From: Pictodentalium vernedei
Taxonomy: Eukaryota > Mollusca > Scaphopoda > Dentaliida > Dentaliidae
Assembly: GCA_031216915.1 (NCBI GenBank)
Contig: CM062292.1
Coordinates: 204,249,262-204,313,261 of the forward strand
Direction of reading: 5' to 3'
DNA length: 64,000 bases
Shown: piece by piece, positions 33,809-47,661 of the stretch
Layout: every line of letters begins with the position of its first letter
How positions within the stretch are numbered: position 1 is the stretch's first letter
Translations under genes and position numbers: made by a program
Notes under the pieces: model-generated
Databases searched by the model: none
Told to the model about the DNA's origin: nothing
The model's input: only the letters and a program-made list of their open reading frames with translations

Positions 33809-34862
33809 CCCCAACCCTACCAGAGACATTTTACCACTTCCGGGAGATAAAAGAGTCATTTCTGCATTAGAATCCAACTTTTGGCTTTGGCTGAGTCAAC
33901 AACATGGAAAATATGCTCCTTTAAGGAAAAGTGTCAAAACTTTGTCAAGTGGGCATGAAAACTGGTATTGCCTCCAAAAGATTTTTCTATCCTGTTACTT
34001 TATAAATTAACTGAGAAGGATGAGAATTTACAGCTTTCTTTAAAAAACTATCCTGATCACAAAATAAAACTAAAATCTGCATCAGCACAAAATATTTTTA
34101 GAAAAAAGCTGTCTCATTTAACCTTACTGCAAGGAAAACAGTGTCCCAACCCCCATGGAACAATATGGATGTCAATTTTGTTTCCAAAACTGGGGATGCA
34201 GCTATATATTTCACCAATATGAAAGGACTCTACCAGTTTATCCTAACAACTGATGTCAAATTTTATTCCACTATCTGATGTAGTAAACTTTTGCCCTGAA
34301 TAGGACCCCCCCCCCCCCCCGGTGTGCCTCTTTTCATCAAAATCTATGATATAATTCATAATGTAATTAATATTGACCCAAAACAAACCTACTGTAATAT
34401 GAACTTTCCCATCTGTAAATGTTTTAAAATCACAGTCTGGCTTCTGAAGACATTTCACATTGTATTTGATGAATATTTTGCAACTTTTGTAAAGGAAAAG
34501 CCTCAGTTTTCTCAATAAAGGCACATAGTGTGATTGGTATGGCACTGACAAAACATAAAACAGTGTTTTTTCCAAAAGAATGACCAGTACCTGCTACTGT
34601 GATATCTCATAACACGGGTAAGATGCCTAAAACCGTCAAATGTTGATTCTATAGTGCTATGCTTATGCTGCAAGTTCCCATAAGTGCACTTTCCTAACCT
34701 TTGTTTTAATCCCCACAGACACCCATTCTGGCAAAAAGCGTGAAATTGTTGAAAACATGTCTCCAAAGAGGATGAATCAGACATTTGCTTCAAGAATATA
34801 GTGGTATTTGATGTTTAATATACTTATGTGTATGTGTGTGGGGGGGGGGGGGGGGGGGGGAA
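33809..34862. other. No gene seen; C12 and G21 tracts
   Basis: AT-rich sequence without homology elsewhere in the window. C12 lies at 34309-34320, and a run of 21 G at 34840-34860 directly abuts the start of the tandem unit. Confidence 0.4.
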
Positions 34863-36570
34863 GTTAGTCAGCTGTCAATTGTTTAAAATGTTGATCCAGG
34901 CAAGTGAAAAGCAAACAAACACCATTTCTGATGAAGAGACAGACACACAAACAGACAGATAGGCTTGCAGTCAAACATGTAGGGGGTCAACATGAAAGTA
35001 CTGAATGACATACAATGAAAAATATAGTGGTAGAGCCAGGGCAAGGTTGTTAAATTGAAAAATAACTCAGTGGACCATGAGTGCTGAAGCCTCAAAGTAA
35101 ATCATAAGAAACTGAAAGTGTATGATACTAACTTCAGCCTCTAAAAACATGCTGTTCAGTCTTTCCAAATGTTTATCATCAGCAGAAGGGTTAAATATGT
35201 GTGGGAGGGGGGACTTGGTTCAGGGAAAGAGCAATATTTCACAACTGTCACTGTAAATTTATGATGTATCATGGGAACAATGACAGTACTAGTACCAGAC
35301 AACTATATTGGTAGCTATGCACAAATGCCATTCACTTACATTTGTAATATTATTATGTTATTTTCCACTGTAGCCCCACCCCCTCCTCAAATTTGTGTAC
35401 CAGGATACTCCTTCAATGAAGGAATTGTTTCCAACATTTTGAAGAGCATAATATAGAAGTGAAAAACTTCTACATACTAGTGAATAGAAGGGCAGTGTAG
35501 GTTTTCTGTCTGTGTTTATATAGTGATTTGGGAGGGGACTGGAAGATTTAGAATCCTCCCTGCCCCTAGTAATAATAGTGGAAACCATGGTTTAAATAAA
35601 TATGTTAATAGGGTAAGATAGGCTGTTAGGTAGCAGCTTCCAGAGGTTATAGTGTGCTCCCGGGGAATACACTTGCTCAAGATGTGAATTTGCATGCATG
35701 AACAGCCTTAGTTTTGGAAATATATAGCTTTTATTGCTGACTGTGACAAAAATGTAACTTTTCAAAACAATAAAATAGTTTGGTAAGGTATGTGGTCCCC
35801 AAATAAATATTTAAATGTGAAATAATCCCCCAACATAATAATTAAATCTGGTTTGGAAGCCAAAAAACATATTTCCTATAATAAATATTTTCCCATAGGC
35901 GACCATTATAACGTTCAGGCTGAAAAAAATATGATCGCATCACTTTAATTTTGGCATTCAAATATCTCTGTCAAGTATAGCCCTTCAGACATCTTTTTCT
36001 GATCTGAAAACAGGGGGTCATGCAACAAATAAGAGAAAAACTGACACAAAGGGAAGTACCGGTCACGTGCACATATTTTTCAGGAAAATCCCTACAAAAA
36101 CACTCAAAAAGTAAATTGTATTTTTTAGGTCCAAAAGTCATCAAATCACCCTCTTTTTTATCAGGAATATTCAACAATAATGCAAGATGTCAATAGAATG
36201 TTTTATTGAAACAATATATTTTCCCAAGGCTGTTCATTTTTAGAGATTGCATCATTTCCGAGTGCAAAATTTTAAGGCGGGTAACTCTAATTTCAATATT
36301 TAGTTCCGCGATACCATTAACACAGTGGGTTGTTCATTGAAATAAATTCGAGAAAAATTCAAATGGGTGGCACTTGGGATTTTTTTCTATTTGAAAAAAT
36401 ATTCACTAAAATGATTCCACGAAACTATACATATCTATAGCGCCTAACAATTTCAACCTTAACGTCCCGAATGGTATCATCTTAAACACTACGGCATACC
36501 GGAAACATCAATGAGTCTTTGCAGGAGGTTTAGTTATAATTTAATCTTACAGCGGTACAGGACTGTTGGG

Positions 36571-36792
36571 TTAACCCTTTACCCAACGTAACGGCAAAAA
36601 ACCGACCGGCGCTATTCACAAAAATCACCGTTCAAGTTTCATTATTTTTTCATTTTTTGTCTCAAAAACATAGTTTCTGATTTCTCATGGAATCATGACC
36701 TATGTTATTGACGCAAAAAAATGAAATAAAAAAGTTATTCAAGAATTTTGTTTGCCAGTGTCGTCTGCCTTTCGTGTTAGGTGAATGATTAA
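36571..36792 (+). mobile_element. Family A hairpin MITE in unit A (centre deleted)
   Basis: TTAACCCTTTACCCAACG and GTTAGGTGAATGATTAA ends are present. The central palindrome is reduced to CTCATGGAATCATGACCTATG, so this copy lost most of its hairpin before the unit duplicated. Confidence 0.8.
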
Positions 36793-37710
36793 ATTATGAC
36801 TGATCCCCCCATCCAGTTAAGTGTTTTTTGTTGTCTCCTCACAGACTGCCCCTTACGCAAAAATTATTGGATACCGGGTTGAAGGGTTAATATTTCGGTA
36901 GATTTCAACTGGTAACCTTTCGTTTTCATCCATTCAGACTGCAAACTGAAAGCATGGCCATGTTAATGAGCGGAGCCTTGGCATAATTTACAGCCAACCA
37001 GTCACATGGTATCTATTCGCCGAGTAACGGCAGCTACTGAATTCAGTCGTAACTTCAAAGTTCTGTCGAGGTGATAATACCTGCATAGTGTAAGTGAGAT
37101 CCACACTTAAAAAATCTTCACAATGATAATCGCCAGCTGTTCCCAGAAAATATTTCAAGAAAACTTCACCGGCAACCGTGTATCATAGTCATTGGCCCCC
37201 AGATTCAAGAACCAATCAGCTTGTTCCCATCGTTCTGACAAATGTGCCATCAATATATCATTGAGGTGATTTTTTAGATCTCCTATGCAAGTACCACTAA
37301 TATTACCCCATCGCTTCTTTCCCGGCGTAATGATCCTCAGATTCAAGAACCAATCAATTTATTCCCCCGACATTGAGGCAAATGTTTAGATCTCCTGTGC
37401 AAATACAACACTGCACATTTCCCCATCGCTTCGTTCTCGGCGTAACGGCTCATTGCGCCATCACACCATCGTTAAATGCGATAAATTATTAACGATGTGT
37501 CGAAATTTACGAAAAGTTTCAATTGTTAAAAAGAACCACTCGAATCAACATATTTGATCATTCAGAGTGATGGAGTCATGAGGTGAAGGGTTTGTTTGAT
37601 GGGGTGATACTCAAGTACGAGATAGATGCATCTCACCATTATGCAATCAACTTTCTTAACTAGTGGAGTGCTAAACTTTTCTGAACCTCAAAATTTGTTC
37701 ACGAGTCTTT

Positions 37711-37770
37711 GCCTTGTTACAATTTATGGGAGAGTGCCTGTAGGCACTCTCCCATAAATTACAACAAGGC
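37711..37770. repeat. 28-bp-arm hairpin in unit A
   Basis: GCCTTGTTACAATTTATGGG then AGAGTGCC pairs with GGCACTCTCCCATAAATTAC then AACAAGGC across TGTA, with two mismatches. It is related in sequence to the hairpin at 19852. Confidence 0.8.
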
Positions 37771-38479
37771 AAATAGACGCAGATGAGATAATTTCGCTTC
37801 AAAGATAAAATGAAGGGCGTCCACAGAATATGAAACATTAAAGCTGAGGAACGTGCTATTCAGAATAAAGCCCAAATATGGGTTTCCAGCACTCTACCAG
37901 TTAAAGACACATTAGGTGACTGTCCAGAAGAAAATGGGATGGTGTGGGGAGGTGCCTGTGAAGAGGCCTATCTGTATTCCTCTGTGTGTGCTCCTCTGGA
38001 TATTGGTTGAAATTTGCATGTTTGCGTGAATTGCGGGTCAGAAGCAATTATATAATGAAGGAAAATTTGTGAAAAATTGTGCCTCGAATTACCTATTGTC
38101 CGTCAAATGCTGGAATTGCCTGCAAAATACATGAATGTTGAATCCTGGATCTATTATGATTCTGAGATTTATTTGTAGTATAAGGTGCCTGGTGGAAATT
38201 AGCGCCAGAAAAACAGATCGACCCCAAACGAAATAATATACGCTTGCTCGCACGTGCCTTCCGACGCTGACTGCAACATCCTGAGGCATCATTTCTTTGA
38301 GTTCATTTTCATTGTTTGTGCCGAAGTTGTGCTTCCCTTTTTAATGACACCGCTTGATTTTTTCCATCTTATTCACCGTGTTATTTAGTATCCTGCGCTG
38401 CCCACTAGGTATTCACCTAGAGGTCTGCTATCAGCTTCAGCCATTTTAAAATGGCGGTTGAAATGGAGAAGAAGAAAGG

Positions 38480-39240
38480 CGTTTCTCGGTAGGGATGAGA
38501 AAGTGTGCTGTCGAGTACATTAAAATGCCCAGATCTTGCCCATTTTATCGAAATCTTTTCTCGAGATATTTTCTTATCGACTTGAACAAAATGAGTGCAT
38601 ATCACCACCACACAACAATATTCGACGCGTTTTAATGCCAGGAAGCCACGTCGATTATTCATGTTCTCAAATGTTTATTTCTGAGCTGGACATAGCATCC
38701 CAACATGGTGTATCATAAACTACGCCCGATAGCCGTCATTTTGACACCAACCAGACCTCTGTACCGCAATTAATTCAAAAGTTACAGCTAATTTGATCTT
38801 TTCGACCCCACCCCATCCGGTATGCCTCACCCACGGGCGGTGGAGACATGGGACTTCGTCTGCAATGGGATACGGTATTGCGAAAGGACACAGTTTCTCA
38901 CTTCAAAATAAAAAAAATACAAATATCGACACAGATAATTGAAAATCCCGGCAAAATTCCCAAGTACGGTAACAGGATTTTTTTCTTTTCGACTCCCCCC
39001 CCCCCCCCCCTCGGGCATGCCTCATCCACGGGCGGTGGACACATGGGACTTCGTCTGTAACGGGATAGAGTATGGCGAAAGGACACAGTTTCTCACTTCA
39101 AAATAAAAAATTATAAATATCGACAGAGATAGTTGAAAATCCCGGCCAAATTCCCAAGTACAGATAACAGGATTTTCAAATGTTTAAGCCCTATTTCCAA
39201 ATTCTAGGTATGGTATCACGTCCTCGCGTGATGCATTCGA
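38480..39240 (+). repeat. Internal repeats of the 5.3-kb unit
   Basis: A segment from CGGGCGGTGGAGACATGGGA (38833) recurs 193 bp later (39029), each followed by TTGCGAAAGGACACAG-type sequence. The block 38480-38760 (CTTGAACAAAATGAGT, GTCGATTATTCATG) also recurs, diverged, at 39470-39720, and the header CATGGGTGATG-like again near 39806. The same sequence lies inverted at 45690-46085. A dispersed repeat family with its own poly-C tract therefore makes up this part. Confidence 0.75.
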
Positions 39241-39879
39241 AAATAGGGTTCATTCGATAAATAAAATGAATGTAACAACTCACAAAAGTATAAATACACA
39301 TTTATGAAAAGCTAAGGATGATAAGTATTTATGACATTTTCGCAAAGTTCATAAAGATGCTTAACTGAACATAAATGTATCTGGAGAGTGGATTGTCACT
39401 GAAACACTTGCAGGGTGGACTTTCAACACAGACTATGGCTCTCATAGAATAGAATGAGGACTTTTCTCGGTAGTGAGTCGAAATTGTGCAGTTCTGTAGA
39501 CGTTAAGATGCCATATCTTTCCCATTTCTGTCTCAATCTTTTTTCCGAGGGGTTTTGTGATCGACTTGAACAAAATGAGTCGTCGCCAAACGACAGCATT
39601 TTAATGTCCGAGGGCCCTGTCGATTATTCATGTTTTGATCTCACATGGTTATTTCTGGGCGCGGTGGCATTCCAACATTGTGCATCGTAAACTACAACAC
39701 CCGACATTCGTCATGTTGCCACTAACCATATCCATGTGCCACAAGTAGTTCGAACGTTACAACTGATTTTATCTTTTCGTCCTCTACATCCCCGGAGTAT
39801 TCGTCACCCATGGGTGATGTACGCAATGAGACTTCGTGTACAACGAGATATGGTATTGCGAAAGGGCACATTTCTCACT

Positions 39880-40124
39880 TTAACCCTTTACCCAACGAAT
39901 CGACCGCATCCGTAACATGCAAATTCAGCAGTTGAACAAATATTATATTTCAAAAAATTTCAACAAAGCCATATCATGTGACCCCTCGTTGGAACGAGCT
40001 CGTCGAGCTCGTTCCAACGAGGGGTCACATGATATGGTTTTGTTGAAATTTTTTGAAAAATAAAAAAAAAATGTTATTTAAAATAATAAATTTTGATATC
40101 GTCTGCGTTGGGTAAAGGGTTAAA
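39880..40124 (+). mobile_element. Family D hairpin MITE in unit A
   Basis: TTAACCCTTTACCCAACG to CGTTGGGTAAAGGGTTAA. The central palindrome CTCGTTGGAACGAGCTCG is perfect and extends through TCACATGATATGGTTTTGTT. It lies 70 bp before the unit junction. Confidence 0.9.
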
Positions 40125-41902
40125 ATAAAAAGAAATAATATCGCCACAGATGATTTGAATTCCTAGTTCTTTAGTATATTTTTTTTTTCAACTCGTTAGT
40201 CAGCTGTCAATTGTTTAAAATGTTGATCCAGGCAAGTGAAAAGCAAACAAACACCATTTCTGATGAAGAGACAGACACACAAACAGACAGATAGGCTTGC
40301 AGTCAAACATGTAGGGGGTCAACATGAAAGTACTGAATGACATACAATGAAAAATATAGTGGTAGAGCCAGGGCAAGGTTGTTAAATTGAAAAATAACTC
40401 AGTGGACCATGAGTGCTGAAGCCTCAAAGTAAATCATAAGAAACTGAAAGTGTATGATACTAACTTCAGCCTCTAAAAACATGCTGTTCAGTCTTTCCAA
40501 ATGTTTATCATCAGCAGAAGGGTTAAATATGTGTGGGAGGGGGGACTTGGTTCAGGGAAAGAGCAATATTTCACAACTGTCACTGTAAATTTATGATGTA
40601 TCATGGGAACAATGACAGTACTAGTACCAGACAACTATATTGGTAGCTATGCACAAATGCCATTCACTTACATTTGTAATATTATTATGTTATTTTCCAC
40701 TGTAGCCCCACCCCCTCCTCAAATTTGTGTACCAGGATACTCCTTCAATGAAGGAATTGTTTCCAACATTTTGAAGAGCATAATATAGAAGTGAAAAACT
40801 TCTACATACTAGTGAATAGAAGGGCAGTGTAGGTTTTCTGTCTGTGTTTATATAGTGATTTGGGAGGGGACTGGAAGATTTAGAATCCTCCCTGCCCCTA
40901 GTAATAATAGTGGAAACCATGGTTTAAATAAATATGTTAATAGGGTAAGATAGGCTGTTAGGTAGCAGCTTCCAGAGGTTATAGTGTGCTCCCGGGGAAT
41001 ACACTTGCTCAAGATGTGAATTTGCATGCATGAACAGCCTTAGTTTTGGAAATATATAGCTTTTATTGCTGACTGTGACAAAAATGTAACTTTTCAAAAC
41101 AATAAAATAGTTTGGTAAGGTATGTGGTCCCCAAATAAATATTTAAATGTGAAATAATCCCCCAACATAATAATTAAATCTGGTTTGGAAGCCAAAAAAC
41201 ATATTTCCTATAATAAATATTTTCCCATAGGCGACCATTATAACGTTCAGGCTGAAAAAAATATGATCGCATCACTTTAATTTTGGCATTCAAATATCTC
41301 TGTCAAGTATAGCCCTTCAGACATCTTTTTCTGATCTGAAAACAGGGGGTCATGCAACAAATAAGAGAAAAACTGACACAAAGGGAAGTACCGGTCACGT
41401 GCACATATTTTTCAGGAAAATCCCTACAGAAACACTCAAAAAGTAAATTGTATTTTTTAGGTCCAAAAGTCATCAAATCACCCTCTTTTTTATCAGGAAT
41501 ATTCAACAATAATGCAAGATGTCAATAGAATGTTTTATTGAAACAATATATTTTCCCAAGGCTGTTCATTTTTAGAGATTGCATCATTTCCGAGTGCAAA
41601 ATTTTAAGGCGGGTAACTCTAATTTCAATATTTAGTTCCGCGATACCATTAACACAGTGGGTTGTTCATTGAAATAAATTCGAGAAAAATTCAAATGGGT
41701 GGCACTTGGGATTTTTTTCTATTTGAAAAAATATTCACTAAAATGATTCCACGAAACTATACATATCTATAGCGCCTAACAATTTCAACCTTAACGTCCC
41801 GAATGGTATCATCTTAAACACTACGGCATACCGGAAACATCAATGAGTCTTTGCAGGAGGTTTAGTTATAATTTAATCTTACAGCGGTACAGGACTGTTG
41901 GG

Positions 41903-42124
41903 TTAACCCTTTACCCAACGTAACGGCAAAAAACCGACCGGCGCTATTCACAAAAATCACCGTTCAAGTTTCATTATTTTTTCATTTTTTGTCTCAAAAA
42001 CATAGTTTCTGATTTCTCATGGAATCATGACCTATGTTATTGACGCAAAAAAATGAAATAAAAAAGTTATTCAAGAATTTTGTTTGCCAGTGTCGTCTGC
42101 CTTTCGTGTTAGGTGAATGATTAA
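41903..42124 (+). mobile_element. Family A hairpin MITE in unit B
   Basis: Duplicate of the element at 36571-36792, including its reduced centre. Confidence 0.8.
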
Positions 42125-43042
42125 ATTATGACTGATCCCCCCATCCAGTTAAGTGTTTTTTGTTGTCTCCTCACAGACTGCCCCTTACGCAAAAATTATT
42201 GGATACCGGGTTGAAGGGTTAATATTTCGGTAGATTTCAACTGGTAACCTTTCGTTTTCATCCATTCAGACTGCAAACTGAAAGCATGGCCATGTTAATG
42301 AGCGGAGCCTTGGCATAATTTACAGCCAACCAGTCACATGGTATCTATTCGCCGAGTAACGGCAGCTACTGAATTCAGTCGTAACTTCAAAGTTCTGTCG
42401 AGGTGATAATACCTGCATAGTGTAAGTGAGATCCACACTTAAAAAATCTTCACAATGATAATCGCCAGCTGTTCCCAGAAAATATTTCAAGAAAACTTCA
42501 CCGGCAACCGTGTATCATAGTCATTGGCCCCCAGATTCAAGAACCAATCAGCTTGTTCCCATCGTTCTGACAAATGTGCCATCAATATATCATTGAGGTG
42601 ATTTTTTAGATCTCCTATGCAAGTACCACTAATATTACCCCATCGCTTCTTTCCCGGCGTAATGATCCTCAGATTCAAGAACCAATCAATTTATTCCCCC
42701 GACATTGAGGCAAATGTTTAGATCTCCTGTGCAAATACAACACTGCACATTTCCCCATCGCTTCGTTCTCGGCGTAACGGCTCATTGCGCCATCACACCA
42801 TCGTTAAATGCGATAAATTATTAACGATGTGTCGAAATTTACGAAAAGTTTCAATTGTTAAAAAGAACCACTCGAATCAACATATTTGATCATTCAGAGT
42901 GATGGAGTCATGAGGTGAAGGGTTTGTTTGATGGGGTGATACTCAAGTACGAGATAGATGCATCTCACCATTATGCAATCAACTTTCTTAACTAGTGGAG
43001 TGCTAAACTTTTCTGAACCTCAAAATTTGTTCACGAGTCTTT

Positions 43043-43102
43043 GCCTTGTTACAATTTATGGGAGAGTGCCTGTAGGCACTCTCCCATAAATTACAACAAG
43101 GC
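43043..43102. repeat. 28-bp-arm hairpin in unit B
   Basis: Duplicate of 37711-37770. Confidence 0.8.
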
Positions 43103-45213
43103 AAATAGACGCAGATGAGATAATTTCGCTTCAAAGATAAAATGAAGGGCGTCCACAGAATATGAAACATTAAAGCTGAGGAACGTGCTATTCAGAATAA
43201 AGCCCAAATATGGGTTTCCAGCACTCTACCAGTTAAAGACACATTAGGTGACTGTCCAGAAGAAAATGGGATGGTGTGGGGAGGTGCCTGTGAAGAGGCC
43301 TATCTGTATTCCTCTGTGTGTGCTCCTCTGGATATTGGTTGAAATTTGCATGTTTGCGTGAATTGCGGGTCAGAAGCAATTATATAATGAAGGAAAATTT
43401 GTGAAAAATTGTGCCTCGAATTACCTATTGTCCGTCAAATGCTGGAATTGCCTGCAAAATACATGAATGTTGAATCCTGGATCTATTATGATTCTGAGAT
43501 TTATTTGTAGTATAAGGTGCCTGGTGGAAATTAGCGCCAGAAAAACAGATCGACCCCAAACGAAATAATATACGCTTGCTCGCACGTGCCTTCCGACGCT
43601 GACTGCAACATCCTGAGGCATCATTTCTTTGAGTTCATTTTCATTGTTTGTGCCGAAGTTGTGCTTCCCTTTTTAATGACACCGCTTGATTTTTTCCATC
43701 TTATTCACCGTGTTATTTAGTATCCTGCGCTGCCCACTAGGTATTCACCTAGAGGTCTGCTATCAGCTTCAGCCATTTTAAAATGGCGGTTGAAATGGAG
43801 AAGAAGAAAGGCGTTTCTCGGTAGGGATGAGAAAGTGTGCTGTCGAGTACATTAAAATGCCCAGATCTTGCCCATTTTTATCGAAATCTTTTCTCGAGAT
43901 ATTTTCTTATCGACTTGAACAAAATGAGTGCATATCACCACCACACAACAATATTCGACGCGTTTTAATGCCAGGAAGCCACGTCGATTATTCATGTTCT
44001 CAAATGTTTATTTCTGAGCTGGACATAGCATCCCAACATGGTGTATCATAAACTACGCCCGATAGCCGTCATTTTGACACCAACCAGACCTCTGTACCGC
44101 AATTAATTCAAAAGTTACAGCTAATTTGATCTTTTCGACCCCACCCCATCCGGTATGCCTCACCCACGGGCGGTGGAGACATGGGACTTCGTCTGCAATG
44201 GGATACGGTATTGCGAAAGGACACAGTTTCTCACTTCAAAATAAAAAAAATACAAATATCGACACAGATAATTGAAAATCCCGGCAAAATTCCCAAGTAC
44301 GGTAACAGGATTTTTTTCTTTTCGACTCCCCCCCCCCCCCCCCCTCGGGCATGCCTCATCCACGGGCGGTGGACACATGGGACTTCGTCTGTAACGGGAT
44401 AGAGTATGGCGAAAGGACACAGTTTCTCACTTCAAAATAAAAAATTATAAATATCGACAGAGATAGTTGAAAATCCCGGCCAAATTCCCAAGTACAGATA
44501 ACAGGATTTTCAAATGTTTAAGCCCTATTTCCAAATTCTAGGTATGGTATCACGTCCTCGCGTGATGCATTCGAAAATAGGGTTCATTCGATAAATAAAA
44601 TGAATGTAACAACTCACAAAAGTATAAATACACATTTATGAAAAGCTAAGGATGATAAGTATTTATGACATTTTCGCAAAGTTCATAAAGATGCTTAACT
44701 GAACATAAATGTATCTGGAGAGTGGATTGTCACTGAAACACTTGCAGGGTGGACTTTCAACACAGACTATGGCTCTCATAGAATAGAATGAGGACTTTTC
44801 TCGGTAGTGAGTCGAAATTGTGCAGTTCTGTAGACGTTAAGATGCCAGATCTTTCCCATTTCTGTCTCAATCTTTTTTCCGAGGGGTTTTGTGATCGACT
44901 TGAACAAAATGAGTCGTCGCCAAACGACAGCATTTTAATGTCCGAGGGCCCTGTCGATTATTCATGTTTTGATCTCACATGGTTATTTCTGGGCGCGGTG
45001 GCATTCCAACATTGTGCATCGTAAACTACAACACCCGACATTCGTCATGTTGCCACTAACCATATCCATGTGCCACAAGTAGTTCGAACGTTACAACTGA
45101 TTTTATCTTTTCGTCCTCTACATCCCCGGAGTATTCGTCACCCATGGGTGATGTACGCAATGAGACTTCGTGTACAACGAGATATGGTATTGCGAAAGGG
45201 CACATTTCTCACT

Positions 45214-45457
45214 TTAACCCTTTACCCAACGAATCGACCGCATCCGTAACATGCAAATTCAGCAGTTGAACAAATATTATATTTCAAAAAATTTCAACAA
45301 AGCCATATCATGTGACCCCTCGTTGGAACGAGCTCGTCGAGCTCGTTCCAACGAGGGGTCACATGATATGGTTTTGTTGAAATTTTTTGAAAAATAAAAA
45401 AAAAATGTTATTTAAAATAATAAATTTTGATATCGTCTGCGTTGGGTAAAGGGTTAA
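45214..45457 (+). mobile_element. Family D hairpin MITE in unit B
   Basis: Duplicate of the element at 39880-40124, with perfect central palindrome and TTAA at both ends. Confidence 0.9.
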
Positions 45458-45689
45458 AATAAAAAGAAATAATATCGCCACAGATGATTTGAATTCCTAG
45501 TTCTTTAGTATATTTTTTTTTTCAACTCGGAAGAATAAATGGCAGAATTTGTAAATTTCTCCTGTTCAGATATGTGTGCAATGGGTGGTGGTGAGGCGGG
45601 GGGGGGGGGGGATTACCTGCAGCTTTTAAAATACGTTTGACCAAGGAGTACAGTTGATGGCATCATGACAGCCATGAGCACTATTTTTG

Positions 45690-46085
45690 AATGCATCACG
45701 CGAGGGCGTGATACCACACCTAGAATTTGGAAATAGGGCCTAAACATTTGAAAATCCTGTTACCTGTACATGGGAATTTGACCGGGAATTTCAATCATCT
45801 GTGTCTATACTTATATTTTTTATCCTGAAGTGAGAAATTGTGTCCTTTCGCCATACAGTATCCCGTTGCAGACGAAGTCCCGTACCTCCACCGCCTGTGG
45901 GTGAGGCATATCCGAGGGGGGGGGGGGCGAAAAAATAAACTTAGCTGTAACTTTTGAATTAATTGCGGTATAGGGGTGTGTCAAAATGACGGCTATCGGG
46001 CGTAGTTTATGATACACTATATTGGAATGCTATGCCCAGTGGGCATATATATATACCTAGTGGGCTGCGCAGGAGACTACGTGTT
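45690..46085 (-). repeat. Inverted, diverged copy of part of the 5.3-kb unit
   Basis: The complement aligns with 38388-39240: GTGATACCACACCTAGAATT, TCCACCGCCTGTGGGTGAGG, the poly-G equivalent of the poly-C tract (45917-45928), and CTAGTGGGCTGCGCAGGA. It is shorter because one of the two internal direct repeats is absent. It starts only 160 bp after unit B. Confidence 0.85.
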
Positions 46086-47661
46086 ATTCTCTAACACGAC
46101 TGATTTAAAACTTACTGATATGCTGGGTTGATTCGATCTTAAAGAACATGGAAATATTGTGTTTGTCGAAGTTAAATAAAATCGCGGTCCAGAGAGTTTG
46201 TTCCGACCCCCCCCCCCTCCCCCCCAACCTCCCAAAAAAAACAAACCCTTATCATTAATTAGCTGAAAATGTATTTCTTATCTCTTCATTCGTTGTTTTC
46301 TTTTGAAAGAGTTATTATAACTATTTATGTGTTTGTGTCGGGAAAGATTCGTGCACCTGACCTGCATGTGCTTCCTTGCTTTTAGACCACACCATGTTGT
46401 CTGAGGGGTAAACCTTATATAAAAATATTTGAATGTCCAAATTAAAATGAAACAATCATATTTTTTTTCTTCACACAAAAAAGTTTATGATCGCCTTTGG
46501 GAAAGCTCTGGAGGCAGTTACACCTTCAAGGGGCAACCAGTAAAGTGAAAAATGAATAATTATTTTCCTTGATATACACCTTTTCCTGAACTGATCAGAA
46601 TTGATGAATCCAACAAATTATTTCCCTTGAGGTGTGTGGTATTTTCAGTGAATCAATTTGTAGTTCGTCTCCAGATGTTAAGCAATGAACGATTTTTAAT
46701 ATCATCAACTTTCACCTAGTATTTATGTCAAAATCCGATAATAGTATGCGTTCGGGGTATCTGATCCAAATATACCAGGTTGATTGCCAAATCTTGAATA
46801 ATCTGATGACCACACTTGATGGGAACAGTTCTGGGTGATATTAATAGCAGCGCCCATTGAGCATCAGATAGCATTGTAGAAAAGTACACGTAACATTAAC
46901 ATTATTTATTGGGCTTTGGGATCACTTTCAGCACCTGTGGCTACATCTTGACTGCAAAGTTTGGTCAATCGATTATAAGTGTGTTGCTCGTTTTGGAGGA
47001 CATTCACTCCAGGCATTGGTTACCAGCTACTATTATACAAATACAGAAGAACTTGCTTACCATAGTAAAAAAGCGGCCTCTCAGGTGCCAGTGGTTAAAC
47101 TTCAGTAAATTAACACCAATAAATAAATATGCCCCAACTTGATCGCTTCACACAATTTAATCTGTGAAAAAGAGGAACGTTTGTTTGTATTTACAATGAG
47201 AATTATAGCCCATTCGGAAACAGGGAAACGTGTGTAATGCCATCTCCAATTTTTTGTACAGGGAGTGAACACGTTTGCACCTTTTTAGATGTTCATTCTT
47301 AATGTACTGATGTGGGGGTTGTATGTCTTTCGCTTCCGCTATTCATTCAACAAAAACAATAACGTTCAATATATCTCATTTACTTGATATTTACCGTGCT
47401 AAAAATAACATGGACACTTTTCAGTTTTCAAAGGATTTGATATTATTTCTGTCGGCTTTCCTTTTTCTCAGTAACCTATTGTATAACAGAATTTAAACTT
47501 CCCTGGTAACGGGTAACTAAATTATAGCCACAACGACTATAAAAGACTAACTTTGTTTTTGGTAGTTTTATACACAAATTATTTTGGGTCTACCAAAACT
47601 ATTTTGTGAACGAAGAAATAACTGCCGGGCACTCAGTACTTTCACTTCAGATCTGCAAACA
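46086..47661. other. No gene seen; C-rich tract
   Basis: C tracts lie at 46207-46226. The open frame at 46909-47142 has no recognised motif. Confidence 0.4.

Larger units (their letters stand above)
34863..40194 (+). repeat. 5,332-bp tandem unit, copy A
   Basis: It is repeated head-to-tail at 40195-45529. The two copies differ at only a handful of sites: a substitution near 36088, one T added near 38545, one C in the poly-C run near 39000, and a T/G change near 39510. No host gene was seen; open frames inside are short and repeated only because the unit is. It contains a family A MITE, a family D MITE, a hairpin and an internal direct repeat. Confidence 0.95.
40195..45529 (+). repeat. 5.33-kb tandem unit, copy B
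   Basis: It is collinear with copy A at offset 5332, rising to 5334 after two one-base insertions. It begins GTTAGTCAGCTGTCAATTG and ends TTTTTTCAACTCG, and the sequence then changes to GAAGAATAAATGG. The A/B junction reads CAACTCG|TTAGTCAG, with at most one base of overlap. Confidence 0.95.

Noticed and set aside
34883..45024. Conserved small proteins suggested by identical frames in both 5.3-kb units
   Set aside because: Identity follows from the recent duplication of the DNA, not selection on the frames. They have no motifs or splice signals.
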